A stretch of DNA of 64,000 bases from Actinoallomurus iriomotensis (GCF_030269445.1 NZ_BSTJ01000016.1:62001-126000); one strand, 5' to 3'. Counted from the stretch's first letter, positions 25,821 through 34,701 are shown. Notes: generated by a model from the letters alone, not told the origin. Made by a program: numbers and translations.

Positions 25821-27176
25821 ATGGGCGAGATCACGGTCGAGGCGAGCTGGCTCGCCGGGCACATCGGCGAGCGCAGCGCCCGGGGCATCGCCGCGGCCCT
25901 GACCGACCTGATCCGGCGCGGCGACATCGCCGAGGGTTCCCGCCTGCCCACGGTGCGCGGGCTGGCCGCCGAGCTGGAGGTGAGCCCGGCGACGGTGGCC
26001 GAGGCGTGGTCGACGCTGCGCCGCCACCGGGTGGTCAGCGCGCAGCGGCGGCGCGGCACCGTCGTCATCGGGCCGCCCAGCGTCCCGCGGCCCGCCCGCT
26101 ACGAGCGGATCGGCGAGTTCGGCAGCCGGCTCGCCGTCGACCTGGCCATCGCCGCACCCGACCCCGCGCTCCTGCCACGCCTGGACGACGCGCTCGCCGC
26201 CGCCGCCTGCACCGAGCGGCTGAACGACTACGCGCGCGAGACGATCACCGAGCGGCTGCGGGAGGCGGTCGAACCGACCTGGCCGTTCCCGGCGGAACGC
26301 CGGCTCGTCGTCGGCGGCGGGTACGAGGGCATGCAGCTCGTCTGCCAGACCCTGGCCCTGCCCGGCGACCGCATCGCCGTCGAGGACCCGACCGGCGCCC
26401 GGCTGCTGGACATCGTCGAGGCGCTCGGCGCGGAGGTCGTGCCGGTCGCCTGTGACCGCGACGGGCCCATCCCCTCGTCGCTGGCCCGAGCGCTGCGGAC
26501 CAACCCGGCGGCGTTCGTCTACCAGCCGCGCGGCCACACCCCGTGCGGGCACGCGCTCACCCCGGCCCGCGCGGCGGAACTGGCCGCGCTGCTGGCCCCC
26601 GCGGGCACGCTCGCGGTCGAGGACGACGGCATCGGCGAGGTGTCGGCCGCGCCGGCGGTCAGCATCGGGGAGCACCTGCCCGGCCGTACGGTGCTGGTAC
26701 GGTCCTACTCCAAGTCACACGGCCCCGACCTGCGCGTCGCCGTGATCGGCGGCGCCGGCGAGACCGTCGAGAAGGTACGGGTGCTGCGCAGCTACGGCAC
26801 CGGCTGGACGAGCCGCATCCTGCAGGACGCCCTGGCCTGGCTGCTCACCGACGCCCAGACCCGCCGGACCGTCGCCCACGCGCGCGAGACGTACGCCCGG
26901 CGTCGCGAGACCCTGGCCGCCGCACTGGCCGAGCGCGAAGTGCCCACCGCCAACCGCGACGGCCTGATGCTGTGGGTCCCGGTCGCCGAGGAGTCCGCGG
27001 CCCTGGTCACGCTCGCCGCGCACGGGGTCGCGGCGGGGCCGGGCAGCCGCTACCAGGTGACCGCCACCGGCCCGCACCTGCGCATCGCCACCAGCCGCCT
27101 GCCGGAGGACCCGGACCGCGTCGCCGAACTCGCCGAACTGATCGCGCTGGCCGCCGCACCCCCGAGCCTGCACTGA
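25821..27176 (+). CDS. MocR-type GntR/aminotransferase regulator
   Basis: A 451-residue regulator with an N-terminal winged helix of the GntR type (~10-80, RLPTVRGLAAELEVSPATVA) and a fold-type I aminotransferase domain (~100-445) with the PLP lysine K298 in YSKSHGPDL. MocR proteins sense PLP-linked amino compounds. The chosen ATG follows a purine-rich GGCGGGGGAAT; ATG 25774 would add 15 residues. It stands divergent from the decarboxylase/nitrilase/ABC operon, which it most likely controls. Confidence 0.9.
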   Translation: MGEITVEASWLAGHIGERSARGIAAALTDLIRRGDIAEGSRLPTVRGLAAELEVSPATVAEAWSTLRRHRVVSAQRRRGTVVIGPPSVPRPARYERIGEFGSRLAVDLAIAAPDPALLPRLDDALAAAACTERLNDYARETITERLREAVEPTWPFPAERRLVVGGGYEGMQLVCQTLALPGDRIAVEDPTGARLLDIVEALGAEVVPVACDRDGPIPSSLARALRTNPAAFVYQPRGHTPCGHALTPARAAELAALLAPAGTLAVEDDGIGEVSAAPAVSIGEHLPGRTVLVRSYSKSHGPDLRVAVIGGAGETVEKVRVLRSYGTGWTSRILQDALAWLLTDAQTRRTVAHARETYARRRETLAAALAEREVPTANRDGLMLWVPVAEESAALVTLAAHGVAAGPGSRYQVTATGPHLRIATSRLPEDPDRVAELAELIALAAAPPSLH

Positions 27177-27189
27177 CGGACCGCCCAGA

Positions 27190-27312
27190 GCGAGCCGGGA
27201 CACCATCGGGCCGTCACCGTCGGCGACCTCCGCACCCGCCGGCCCCGCCCGACGACCGGCCGGCGCGACAGAGGTCGCTGGTACTCCAGCGTGGACGGCA
27301 GGCCGGACGGCG
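27190..27312 (-). pseudogene. Decayed copy of the 3' part of the nearby FAD monooxygenase gene
   Basis: About 120 bases here align with roughly 28038-28166, inside the C-terminal coding part of the FAD monooxygenase on the same strand. Shared blocks include GAGCCGGGACA, CATCGGGCCGT, GACCTCCGCACCCGCC and GGACGGCAGG plus TCGGACGGCG or its variant. The match is good by eye but interrupted by small changes and length differences that break the frame. It lies between mocR and the Imm35-like gene, so a partial duplication flanks that gene. Confidence 0.7.
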
Positions 27313-27882
27313 TCAGGGAGTCAGCAGGGGGCCGGCGACGGTCGTGATCCCCAGGCGGCTCGAGAACCGATCGGGCGGTCCGGCCAGTTCGATCAGCTCG
27401 GCTGATGGTCGCTCTCCGGCCGCGATCGCGGCAACGTAGTCGTTGGCCTGGGCCATGTTCACGCCGGGAGCACATCGCCTGAGGCGCCGGATGGCCGCGA
27501 CCCGGCCCTCCTGTTCCAACGCTTTACGAATCTCGGTCGCGAACGGGGTGCCGCGAAGAGGATCGGCCTCGGCGGCACCGGTTGGTTTGATGCGCTGCTC
27601 GTAGTCCTCTTCCCAAAGCCCGCCGACGTAGTCGGTGGCCGGAATCCGATGGACGCTCCCATCGTGGCGGTCGACCAGATAGGGACCACCGCCGACGAGC
27701 ATGGCGCCGACGTCGCCGCTGTGAACGTATGCCGCGGACTGCGAGTCGATGATCCAGCCGAGGCGGTGCTCGGTGACCTTACAGATCGCGAGAGTGACCG
27801 GCCGGCCGCGCTCCGCGAACTCCCGTTCCTCGGCGCGGAGCAGCTCTTCGACCAAGCGCACCGCGCGGTCTCTGTCGATCAT
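27313..27882 (-). CDS. YrhB/Imm35-type immunity-like protein
   Basis: A 189-residue protein. The N-terminal half fits the YrhB/Imm35 immunity domain: an initial helix (RAVRLVEELLRAEE), a HRLGWIIDSQSAAYVHSGD strand pair, an LVGGGPYLVDRHDGSVH turn and TDYVGGLWEEDY. The C-terminal half (ALEQEGRVAAIRRLRRCAP) is helical and resembles a ribosomal L7/L12-like or extra helical module. Imm35 proteins neutralise contact-dependent or secreted toxins; no toxin gene is adjacent. ATG start; no clear ribosome site. A duplicated fragment of the neighbouring monooxygenase gene sits at its 3' end. Confidence 0.65.
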   Translation of the reverse strand: MIDRDRAVRLVEELLRAEEREFAERGRPVTLAICKVTEHRLGWIIDSQSAAYVHSGDVGAMLVGGGPYLVDRHDGSVHRIPATDYVGGLWEEDYEQRIKPTGAAEADPLRGTPFATEIRKALEQEGRVAAIRRLRRCAPGVNMAQANDYVAAIAAGERPSAELIELAGPPDRFSSRLGITTVAGPLLTP

Positions 27883-27966
27883 CCGCCCATCATCGATGAT
27901 GTCAAGGCCGGCGGCCGGCCGGTTTCTGGATCGCCTCGTTCGCCGCCCCGCCCCGGGCCGCGCGTT

Positions 27967-29091
27967 TCAGTGAGCGACGAGGTAGTCGCTGATCCGCCTG
28001 AGCCATCGGGTGTGGAAGCGGCTCACCAGACCGTCCGGGGTGAGCCGGGACAGCATCGGGCCGTAGCGGTCGGTGACCTCCGCACCCGCCAGTCTGGCCA
28101 CCCGACCGGCCCGGCGGGACCGGGACCGCTCGTACTCCCGCAGCGCGGACGGCAGGTCGGACGGCGCGCGCAGGGCGGCGGCCAGCGCCCAGGCGTCCTC
28201 CAGCGCCTGGTTCGCCCCCTGTGCCTGGGTCGGGGGCATCGTGTGTGCCGCGTCGCCGGCCAGGGTGGCCCGGCCGGACCCCCACTTACGCGGCACGCGG
28301 TGGCGGTAGTGGGGGAAGAACTCCACGTCGGCGTCGTCGGCGGCCGCGAGTACGTCACGGACCGGCGCGGCCCAGTCGCCGAAGCGCCGCCGCAGCTCGG
28401 CGAGCGGCGACGACGGCGTCGGCGCACCGGACGGGCGGCGTACGTCGAACCACCACTGCAGCAGCCCATCGCCCGCCGGCATGAGGCCGCACATGCCCGC
28501 GCGGCCCACCACCATGACGCCGCACCGCGAGGAGGTGACGTCGGTCGCCATCGGGCTGAGACCCTGCCAGGTGACCCAGCCGGTCGGCTCGGTCGGGTCA
28601 CCGCCCCACAGCTGTGAGCGGACCACGGAGCGGTGCCCGTCGGCGCCGACCAGCAGGTCGCCCTCGGCGACGCCGCCGTCGCGGAACCGCGCGCGCACGA
28701 TGTCCCCGTCCTGTTCGATCGCCGCGCAGGCACGGTCGAAGGCGACCGTCCCCGGCGGCAGGCCGTCCGCGAGCCGTTCGAGCAGCCGGCGGCGGGGCAG
28801 CGACACGTGCGGATGCCCGTACGCCGCGGCCGCTCGGGCGACGTCGACGCTCACGAGGAGCCGGCCGTCCTGGTCGCGCTGTTCGAGGACGTCGATCCGC
28901 ACGCCGGCGTCCGCGACCGAGACGCCCAGCTCGTCCAGGATGCCCGTGCCGTTGCTCCACAGGGTCAGCGCCGCTCCGCCCGTCCGCAGGGCGGGCGCAC
29001 GCTCGTACACGCCGACCTCATGTCCGCCGGCCAGCAGCGCCCGCGCCACGCCCAGACCGCCGACGCCCGCCCCGATCACCAGTACCCGCAC
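27967..29091 (-). CDS. FAD-dependent aromatic hydroxylase-type monooxygenase
   Basis: A 374-residue group A flavin monooxygenase (salicylate hydroxylase/UbiH/TetX-like). It has the FAD GxGxxG motif at the N-terminus (VLVIGAGVGGLGVA), the DG motif VGADGHRS, and the GD motif LAGDAAHTMPP followed by QGANQALEDAW. The GTG start was chosen because GAGGAGG lies 5 bases upstream; an in-frame GTG 21 bases earlier is possible. It is divergent from a TetR gene across a 20-bp perfect palindrome. The substrate is unknown; families of this type hydroxylate aromatics, including antibiotics. Confidence 0.9.
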   Translation of the reverse strand: MRVLVIGAGVGGLGVARALLAGGHEVGVYERAPALRTGGAALTLWSNGTGILDELGVSVADAGVRIDVLEQRDQDGRLLVSVDVARAAAAYGHPHVSLPRRRLLERLADGLPPGTVAFDRACAAIEQDGDIVRARFRDGGVAEGDLLVGADGHRSVVRSQLWGGDPTEPTGWVTWQGLSPMATDVTSSRCGVMVVGRAGMCGLMPAGDGLLQWWFDVRRPSGAPTPSSPLAELRRRFGDWAAPVRDVLAAADDADVEFFPHYRHRVPRKWGSGRATLAGDAAHTMPPTQAQGANQALEDAWALAAALRAPSDLPSALREYERSRSRRAGRVARLAGAEVTDRYGPMLSRLTPDGLVSRFHTRWLRRISDYLVAH

Positions 29092-29114
29092 AGCGCCTCC
29101 TCGGGAAGTCACTA

Positions 29115-29134
29115 CGATGATAGTACTATCATCG
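29115..29134. promoter_or_regulatory. 20-bp perfect palindromic operator
   Basis: CGATGATAGT joined directly to ACTATCATCG in the 61-base divergent gap, flanked by imperfectly symmetric ACTA and TTGTAGT. It overlaps the promoter region of both the monooxygenase and tetR genes, so the TetR product probably represses both. Confidence 0.75.
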
Positions 29135-29152
29135 TTGTAGTACGTTGGGAGG

Positions 29153-29758
29153 GTGCCGCCGCAGCCGAACGTCGAACGCCGTCAGGCCCTGGCCGACGCC
29201 GCGATCGAGGTGCTGGCGCGGTCCGGCGTCCACGGCCTGAGTCACCGCACGGTGGACGAGCGGGCGGGCCTGCCGCCGGGCACCACGTCCAACTACTTCC
29301 GCAGCCGGGACGCGCTCCTCAAGGCGGCCGCGCGCCGCGTCGTGGAGCTGCACGAGGCGGAGATGCGCGCCGCGAACGCCCGGTCGCCGGTCCCGCCCGG
29401 TCCGGGCGACCTGGTCGAATTGATCGCCCTCTCCCTGTACGTGTCCGCCACCGAGCACCGCGACCGTTATCTGGCGATCTACGAGCTGAGCCTCGAGGCC
29501 ACGCGCCGCCCCGCCCTCCAGGAGACGCTCGACCGGATGGGCCGGGCCACACTCGACTTCACCATCGGCCAGCACCGCGCGCTCGGCCTGCCGACCTCAC
29601 CCGAGCAGGTCCAGACGCTCATGACGCTGTTCGGCGGCGCACTGTTCACCCTGGTCACCCGCCCACCGGCGGACGTGAACCCGCAGACCGCCCGTACGCT
29701 CGCCCGCGCGGCCGTCACCGGGGCCCTGAACGACGCGGGCGGCGGCCCTCCGGCCTAG
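29153..29758 (+). CDS. TetR-family transcriptional regulator
   Basis: A 201-residue TetR protein with the helix-turn-helix segment ALADAAIEVLARSGVHGLSH followed by RTVDERAGLPPGTTSNYFRS; the C-terminal region is a typical ligand-binding bundle. The GTG start has GGGAGG at 1-3 bases upstream, so the true start may differ slightly. It lies divergent from the FAD monooxygenase with a perfect palindrome between them; a TetX-like monooxygenase plus TetR pair suggests an inducible detoxification unit (inference). Confidence 0.9.
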   Translation: MPPQPNVERRQALADAAIEVLARSGVHGLSHRTVDERAGLPPGTTSNYFRSRDALLKAAARRVVELHEAEMRAANARSPVPPGPGDLVELIALSLYVSATEHRDRYLAIYELSLEATRRPALQETLDRMGRATLDFTIGQHRALGLPTSPEQVQTLMTLFGGALFTLVTRPPADVNPQTARTLARAAVTGALNDAGGGPPA

Positions 29759-29877
29759 GGCCGGCGGTCAGTGAGCCGGCTGCCAGTCGGGGTGATCGGC
29801 ATAGGGCAGAGCCAGGTCCAGTAGATCACAGCGATCCCGGACCCGGCCCACGCGAGGGCTGAGAGAGGCGGCGCGGG

Positions 29878-30312
29878 TCAGGTGAGCTCGGCCGTGATCC
29901 GCGAGAGGCTGCGGATCAGGCGCACCGAGTGCTCACGCTGGTCGTCCGCCAGCGTCTCCCAGAGCTCGCCGAAGCGTGCGATGACGTTGCGCATCGTCTC
30001 CTCCAGCACCGCCTTGCCAGCGGGGGTCAGCGCGAGGGACGTGGTCCGGCCGTCACTGACGTGCGGCGCGCGCAGGACGAGACTCCGGCGCTCCAGCGCC
30101 GCCAGCGCACGGGTCACCGTGGGCTGCGCCAGCCCCGCGCGCTCCGCCACCGCGGTCACCCCCTGCCCGCCCGCGACGTCGACCGCGCCGAGGACGACGA
30201 GCTGCGGCACCGAGACGCCGTCGCCCCGGACGGTGTGCGCGGCGCCACCCGTACGCCGCGCCGTACGCATCAGATCCAGGACCGCGTCGACGAATTCATC
30301 GAAAAGCTCCAC
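29878..30312 (-). CDS. MarR-family transcriptional regulator
   Basis: A 144-residue MarR protein. The winged helix reads GVTAVAERAGLAQPTVTRAL followed by AALERRSLVLR and a wing with SDGRTTSLALTPAGK. The GTG start lies behind a weak purine stretch. The gene is divergent from a universal-stress-like gene; the gap has a small inverted repeat that may be its operator. Confidence 0.88.
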   Translation of the reverse strand: MELFDEFVDAVLDLMRTARRTGGAAHTVRGDGVSVPQLVVLGAVDVAGGQGVTAVAERAGLAQPTVTRALAALERRSLVLRAPHVSDGRTTSLALTPAGKAVLEETMRNVIARFGELWETLADDQREHSVRLIRSLSRITAELT

Positions 30313-30337
30313 GCTTCATCCCCCGCTCACCGATTTA

Positions 30338-30351
30338 CATAGCGTACTATG
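30338..30351. promoter_or_regulatory. Small inverted repeat between marR and the stress-protein gene
   Basis: CATAG-CGTA-CTATG lies in the 66-base divergent gap in an AT-rich patch where promoters for both genes would fall. A MarR dimer site is plausible; arms are only 5 bases. Confidence 0.4.
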
Positions 30352-30378
30352 GAACAGCGGTAAGGAGTCAGGACGGCG

Positions 30379-30873
30379 ATGGATCACTCATTCGGCCCCG
30401 ACGGCTCGGACAGCGCTGTCCGGGGCTCGCGGAACAGACCGCTGTTCATCGTGGGCGTGGACGGCACCGAGTCCGGGCTCGCCGCGCTCCGGGAGGCCGC
30501 CGATCGGGCGGCGGAGGTCGACGCGCACATCCTGTGCGTCCACGTCCGCTCCCTGCCCGGCATGTGCGAGATGACGGCGTTCCTCGCGCCAGGCGCCGTG
30601 GCGATCAGCCGCGAGTGCCGGGACAGCCGGGAGGTCGACGCCTGGCTCCAGTGCGTCCAGACCCTCGACCCGACGGGCCGGCCCTGGAGGTTCAAGGTCG
30701 TCTCGGGCCGCCCGGACCGATGCCTCGCGAAGATCGCACGCGCCGAGCAAGGCGACGCCTTGTTCGTCGGGCAGCTGCCGCGCGCGTCGTGGTCGCGCTG
30801 GTTCCATCGCTGCCCGGCTCGCAGGCTGGCACGGTGGGGCATATGCCCCGTTCACCGCACCAGGGTGAGCTGA
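30379..30873 (+). CDS. Universal stress protein-like domain protein
   Basis: A 164-residue protein beginning with a disordered ~20 residues, then FIVGVDGTESGLAALREAAD (USP-like first strand and helix) and ILCVHVRSLPG. A nucleotide-binding GxxGxxxxS-type loop of typical USPs is not clearly present; instead the end has FVGQLPRASWSRWF and several Arg/Cys residues. It may be a divergent, non-ATP-binding USP. It is read away from a MarR regulator and ends 4 bases before the convergent second marR gene. Confidence 0.65.
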   Translation: MDHSFGPDGSDSAVRGSRNRPLFIVGVDGTESGLAALREAADRAAEVDAHILCVHVRSLPGMCEMTAFLAPGAVAISRECRDSREVDAWLQCVQTLDPTGRPWRFKVVSGRPDRCLAKIARAEQGDALFVGQLPRASWSRWFHRCPARRLARWGICPVHRTRVS

Positions 30874-30877
30874 CCCC

Positions 30878-31384
30878 CTACAGGCCGGAACTCGGCGCCA
30901 GGTTCTCGCCGTCTCCCGCCGGCCGGGAGCGCGTACCGTTCTCCTCGGCCAGCCGGTTGAAGCGGGCCAGCATCGTGGCCAGGGTGCGCACGTCCCCCTC
31001 CGGCCAGGTGTCGAGCAGCGCGTAGAAGCGTTCGCGGCGCGCGACCCGTACGGCGTCCATCCGGCGCCGCCCCTCGCTCGTGAGCGCGAGCAGGTGGGCA
31101 CGCCCGTCGCAGGGGTCGGCACGGCGTTCGACGAGACCCAGGTCCTCCAGCGCCTTCAGCTGGCGGCTGATCGTCGCCTTGCCGACGCCGAAGTAGGCCG
31201 CGATGTCGCTCGGGCGCGCCGGCGCGCGATCGTACAGGCCGAGGAGCAGCCCGTACGCCGCCGGATCGAGGCCGTGGTGCACCTCCTGCATCATCCCGAC
31301 GGTCAGCGCACGCGCGCGGCGCAGGAGGACGCCGAGCTCATGCTCGACGGCGTCGTAGGTCTCGTGGTCGGCCGCGATCGTCAT
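30878..31384 (-). CDS. MarR-family transcriptional regulator
   Basis: A 168-residue MarR protein with RPSDIAAYFGVGKATISRQL followed by KALEDLGLVERRADPCDGRA as the winged-helix core. The chosen ATG begins MTIAADHETYD; the frame remains open further upstream without conserved content. It is divergent from the GH16 gene 238 bases away and convergent with the stress-protein gene. No target operator is obvious. Confidence 0.88.
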   Translation of the reverse strand: MTIAADHETYDAVEHELGVLLRRARALTVGMMQEVHHGLDPAAYGLLLGLYDRAPARPSDIAAYFGVGKATISRQLKALEDLGLVERRADPCDGRAHLLALTSEGRRRMDAVRVARRERFYALLDTWPEGDVRTLATMLARFNRLAEENGTRSRPAGDGENLAPSSGL

Positions 31385-31538
31385 CACCGTCTTGTCGCCT
31401 CGTCCGGATACTTGCCGTCGGCGAGGATTATCCACGCACCACCTTAACGCCACCTCAAACCACCGGTTCGCCACGCCGTCGCGCGTCACCGCGAGGACAC
31501 GACCATGACGCTCATTCTGTCGGTACTTAATTTTAGTC

Positions 31539-31567
31539 TTGACACAAGGCGTGAATAAGTCGAATCT
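31539..31567 (+). promoter_or_regulatory. Promoter of the GH16 gene
   Basis: A perfect TTGACA (31539-31544), 17 bases and GAATCT (31562-31567) in an unusually AT-rich patch give a plausible housekeeping promoter with a ~50-base leader before the GH16 ATG. Confidence 0.5.
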
Positions 31568-31621
31568 ACGGCCGATAGAGCGCTCTCTGAGATGCCTCCG
31601 CCTCGCCCCTCAGGAGACCCA

Positions 31622-33634
31622 ATGTCATCGGCTTCGAAACCATCGCCTTCGGCCCCGCGTCCCGGACGGCGCCGGGCGGCCTTGGCGGTCCTGGCGCTGC
31701 TCGCCGCCTGCCTCAGCGCCGTCCTGACCGCGACCGTCTCCGGCGCGCCCGCCGCGTACGCCGACACCGTGCCGCCGCCCCCGGCCGGATGGACGACCGT
31801 GTTCGGCGACGACTTCACCGGGACCGCCGGGTCGCCGCCCTCGTCGGCGAACTGGTTCTACGACATCGGCACCGGCTACGGCACCGGCGAGATCGAGCAG
31901 ACCACCAGCTCGACCGCCAACTCCTACCTCGACGGGAACGGCCACCTGGTGCTCAAGGCCATCAAGAACGGCAGCACCTGGACCTCGGCGCGGCTGGAGA
32001 GCACCCGTGAGGACTTCCAGGCCCCGCCCGGCGGCAAGCTGGAGATGACGGCGTCGATCCAGCAGCCGAACCCGGCGAGCGGCCTGGGGTACTGGCCCGC
32101 GTTCTGGGCCCTGGGCTCGCCGATGCGCGCCGGGGGCGGCTGGCCCACCTCCGGCGAGATCGACATGATGGAGGACGTCAACGCTCTCAACGAGGCCTCG
32201 CAGACCCTCCACGACTCGGCCAACAGCCCCGGCCACGCCCTGATCGCCTGCCCGAACACGAGCTCGACCTGCCAGACGGGCTACCACACCTACACGGTGA
32301 TCATCGACCGCACCAACACGAGTGCCGAGTCGCTGCAGTTCCTGATGGACGGCACCGTGGAGAGCACGATCACCGAGGCCTCGGTCGGCACGACGGCCTG
32401 GCAGCAGGCCATCGACCACGGGTTCTTCATCATCTGGGACCTCGCGATGGGCGGCAACTACCCCGACGGGATCTGCGGCTGCACCACGCCGACCTCCGCC
32501 ACGACGTCCGGCGCCTCGATGAGCGTCGGGTACGTGGCCGTCTACGAGCAGGGCGGCAACTCCACGCCCACCGCGACCGCCACCGGGACCGGCACGGTGA
32601 AGGGCATCAACGGCCTGTGCCTGACGAACCAGAACTCGCTGAACACCGAGGGCAACCCGATCGGGGTCGGCTCCTGCAACGGCGGCGCGGGCCAGACCTG
32701 GTCGCCCTACAGCGACGACACGCTGCGCGTGCAGGGAGGCTGTCTCGACGTCGTCAGCGCCGGGACGTCCAGCGGCACCAACGTCGACTGGTATCCGTGC
32801 AACGGCACCAACGCCCAGCTCTGGAGGCATCAGTCCAACGGTGAGCTGGTCAACCCCAACTCCGGCCTGTGCCTGACCGATCCCGGCGGCAACACCGGCG
32901 CGCGGCTGGACGTCGAGACCTGCACCGGCTCCGCGCAGCAGCAGTGGACTCTGCCCACCGGCGGCGGCAACACGGTTACGGTGACGACCCCCGGTGACCA
33001 GACGTCCACGGTCGGCACCGCGGTCAGCCTGCAGATCCACGCGAGCGACTCGGCGTCCGGCCAGACCCTCACCTACAGCGCCAGTGGCCTGCCCGCCGGG
33101 CTGTCGATCAACTCCTCCACCGGACTGATCTCCGGCACCCCCACCGCGACCGGGACCTCGAACGTCACGGTGACCGCCAAGGACACGACCGGGGCCGGCG
33201 GATCGGCCTCCTTCGCCTGGACCGTGAACCCCGCCGGAGGCTGCTCGACGACGAACATCGCGCAGGGCAGGACCGCCACGGCGTCCTCCACCGAGTCGGT
33301 GGCCTTCCCCGCGCAGGACGCCGTCGACGGAAACGCGGGCACCCGGTGGTCGTCGGCCTTCAGCGACCCTCAGTGGCTCCAGGTCGACCTCGGCAGCACC
33401 CGCTCCCTCTGCAAGGTGACGCTGAACTGGGAGACCGCGTACGCCACGGCGTACCAGATCCAGGTCTCCGGCGACGCGAAGACCTGGACCACCGTCTACT
33501 CCACCACCACCGGAACCGGAGGCACGCAGACGCTGAACGTCACCGCGTCCGCCCGCTACGTCCGCATGTACGGGACCGCGCGGTCGACCCAGTACGGCTA
33601 CTCGCTGTGGGAGTTCGCGGTCTTCGGCTCCTAA
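31622..33634 (+). CDS. Secreted GH16 beta-glucanase-like enzyme with lectin, Ig-like and CBM32 domains
   Basis: A 670-residue secreted glycoside hydrolase. The signal peptide has a long basic N-region and a hydrophobic core (~27-43) with cleavage near AAYA. The GH16 domain (~55-310) contains SGEIDMMED with catalytic E179, D181 and E184. A ricin-type beta-trefoil lectin (CBM13, ~325-450; repeated LC-L and QxW motifs), a putative Ig domain (~460-545) and an F5/8-type C domain (CBM32, ~550-670) follow. It probably cuts beta-1,3- or mixed-linkage glucans outside the cell. AGGAG precedes the ATG by 6 bases. Confidence 0.92.
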   Translation: MSSASKPSPSAPRPGRRRAALAVLALLAACLSAVLTATVSGAPAAYADTVPPPPAGWTTVFGDDFTGTAGSPPSSANWFYDIGTGYGTGEIEQTTSSTANSYLDGNGHLVLKAIKNGSTWTSARLESTREDFQAPPGGKLEMTASIQQPNPASGLGYWPAFWALGSPMRAGGGWPTSGEIDMMEDVNALNEASQTLHDSANSPGHALIACPNTSSTCQTGYHTYTVIIDRTNTSAESLQFLMDGTVESTITEASVGTTAWQQAIDHGFFIIWDLAMGGNYPDGICGCTTPTSATTSGASMSVGYVAVYEQGGNSTPTATATGTGTVKGINGLCLTNQNSLNTEGNPIGVGSCNGGAGQTWSPYSDDTLRVQGGCLDVVSAGTSSGTNVDWYPCNGTNAQLWRHQSNGELVNPNSGLCLTDPGGNTGARLDVETCTGSAQQQWTLPTGGGNTVTVTTPGDQTSTVGTAVSLQIHASDSASGQTLTYSASGLPAGLSINSSTGLISGTPTATGTSNVTVTAKDTTGAGGSASFAWTVNPAGGCSTTNIAQGRTATASSTESVAFPAQDAVDGNAGTRWSSAFSDPQWLQVDLGSTRSLCKVTLNWETAYATAYQIQVSGDAKTWTTVYSTTTGTGGTQTLNVTASARYVRMYGTARSTQYGYSLWEFAVFGS

Positions 33635-33643
33635 TCGCCACCA

Positions 33644-33677
33644 CCGGGGAGTCCCCACCACCACCGGGGACTCCCGG
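33644..33677. terminator. Hairpin between GH16 gene and convergent permease gene
   Basis: CCGGGGAGTCCCC and GGGGACTCCCGG form a near-perfect 12-bp stem with one bulge and a 9-base loop, between two convergent stops. It can serve both transcripts; there is no T-run on the plus side. Confidence 0.6.
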
Positions 33678-33678
33678 C

Positions 33679-34482
33679 CTACCGGCGAGCGACCGTGACC
33701 GGCCGGCCGAACCGCCCGCGTGCGGCCAGTTCGATGGTGAGCACGATCGCGACGGCCTCGACCGCCAGCAGGGCGATGAGGACGAACAGCTGGACCGCGC
33801 CGGCGGCGATCGGCGACGCGCCGCCCAGCAGCATGCCGACGAAGGCGCCGGGCAACGTGACCAGGCCGACGGTCCGGGTCTGGTCCAGGGCCGGGATGAG
33901 CGCGGTGGCCGCGTGGTGCCGGCAGATCTCCATCGCGGCGTCACGGTCGCTCAAGCCGATGGACAGGGCGGCTTCGACCTCTCCGCGCCGGTGGATCAGC
34001 TCCTCGACGGCGCGGCGGCCCGCGAGGGTCGTGGCGGTGAGGGCGCCGCCGATGAGGATGCCGGCGATCGGGATCACCGTGATGCCGTGCGGCGGCACCA
34101 GACCGGTCGCCAGCAGCAGGACGATGACCGGCGCGGTGGCGACGCCGATCGGCACCGCCGCCCACCACGCGGCGCGGCCGGTGGTGATCCGCCGCCCGGC
34201 GACCCGGGCGGCCACCAGGTACATCAACACGACGAAGACCGCCGTCAGCGGAATCGACCGGGTGATCGTGGCGATCACGACGGACACGAGCGCGAGTTGC
34301 ACCGCCGCGCGCACCGCGGAACGCAACACGGCCGGACCGTGCCCCAGCCGGCCGACGGCCGCCACGGCGGTCGCGGCGAGCGCCAGCACCACCATCACGA
34401 CGCCGAGAGTCGGACCGACCGACAGCAACGTGGCGGGCCGCGCCGCCTCCACCGCAGGCCAGAGTCCATTCTGCGCAGTCAT
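33679..34482 (-). CDS. UPF0014/FetB-family membrane protein
   Basis: A 267-residue integral membrane protein with about seven helices. The family signature is the loop DQTRTVGLVTLPGAFVGMLL plus the preceding RRAVEELIHRRGEVEAALSI. FetB is the permease partner of the FetA ATPase in an iron-related ABC exporter in enterobacteria. No FetA-like ATPase is encoded next to it, so the partner, if any, is elsewhere. ATG start; ribosome site weak. Confidence 0.85.
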   Translation of the reverse strand: MTAQNGLWPAVEAARPATLLSVGPTLGVVMVVLALAATAVAAVGRLGHGPAVLRSAVRAAVQLALVSVVIATITRSIPLTAVFVVLMYLVAARVAGRRITTGRAAWWAAVPIGVATAPVIVLLLATGLVPPHGITVIPIAGILIGGALTATTLAGRRAVEELIHRRGEVEAALSIGLSDRDAAMEICRHHAATALIPALDQTRTVGLVTLPGAFVGMLLGGASPIAAGAVQLFVLIALLAVEAVAIVLTIELAARGRFGRPVTVARR

Positions 34483-34701
34483 ACCACGATCCTGATGGGC
34501 ACCGAATCGGCCGGGCAACCGCCCCCACCGCACGACGGCCGCCCCGTCGCCGGCCACGCGGTCCTCGCCCGGTCGTCGCGGCGCTCGCATCGATCGTCCC
34601 GCGGTGATGCGTCACCGCCTGCACATCACGCGCTGGAGGCGGGGTGGCTCATCTGGTGCTGTGACCGCATTGGTTCGCCGGGTGGGATCCGGCAGGGTCT
34701 C

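Noticed and set aside
27313-31384. Antibiotic biosynthesis cluster (two MarR, TetR, FAD monooxygenase)
   Set aside because: No polyketide, peptide or other core biosynthetic enzyme is present; the genes read as separate regulator/enzyme pairs.
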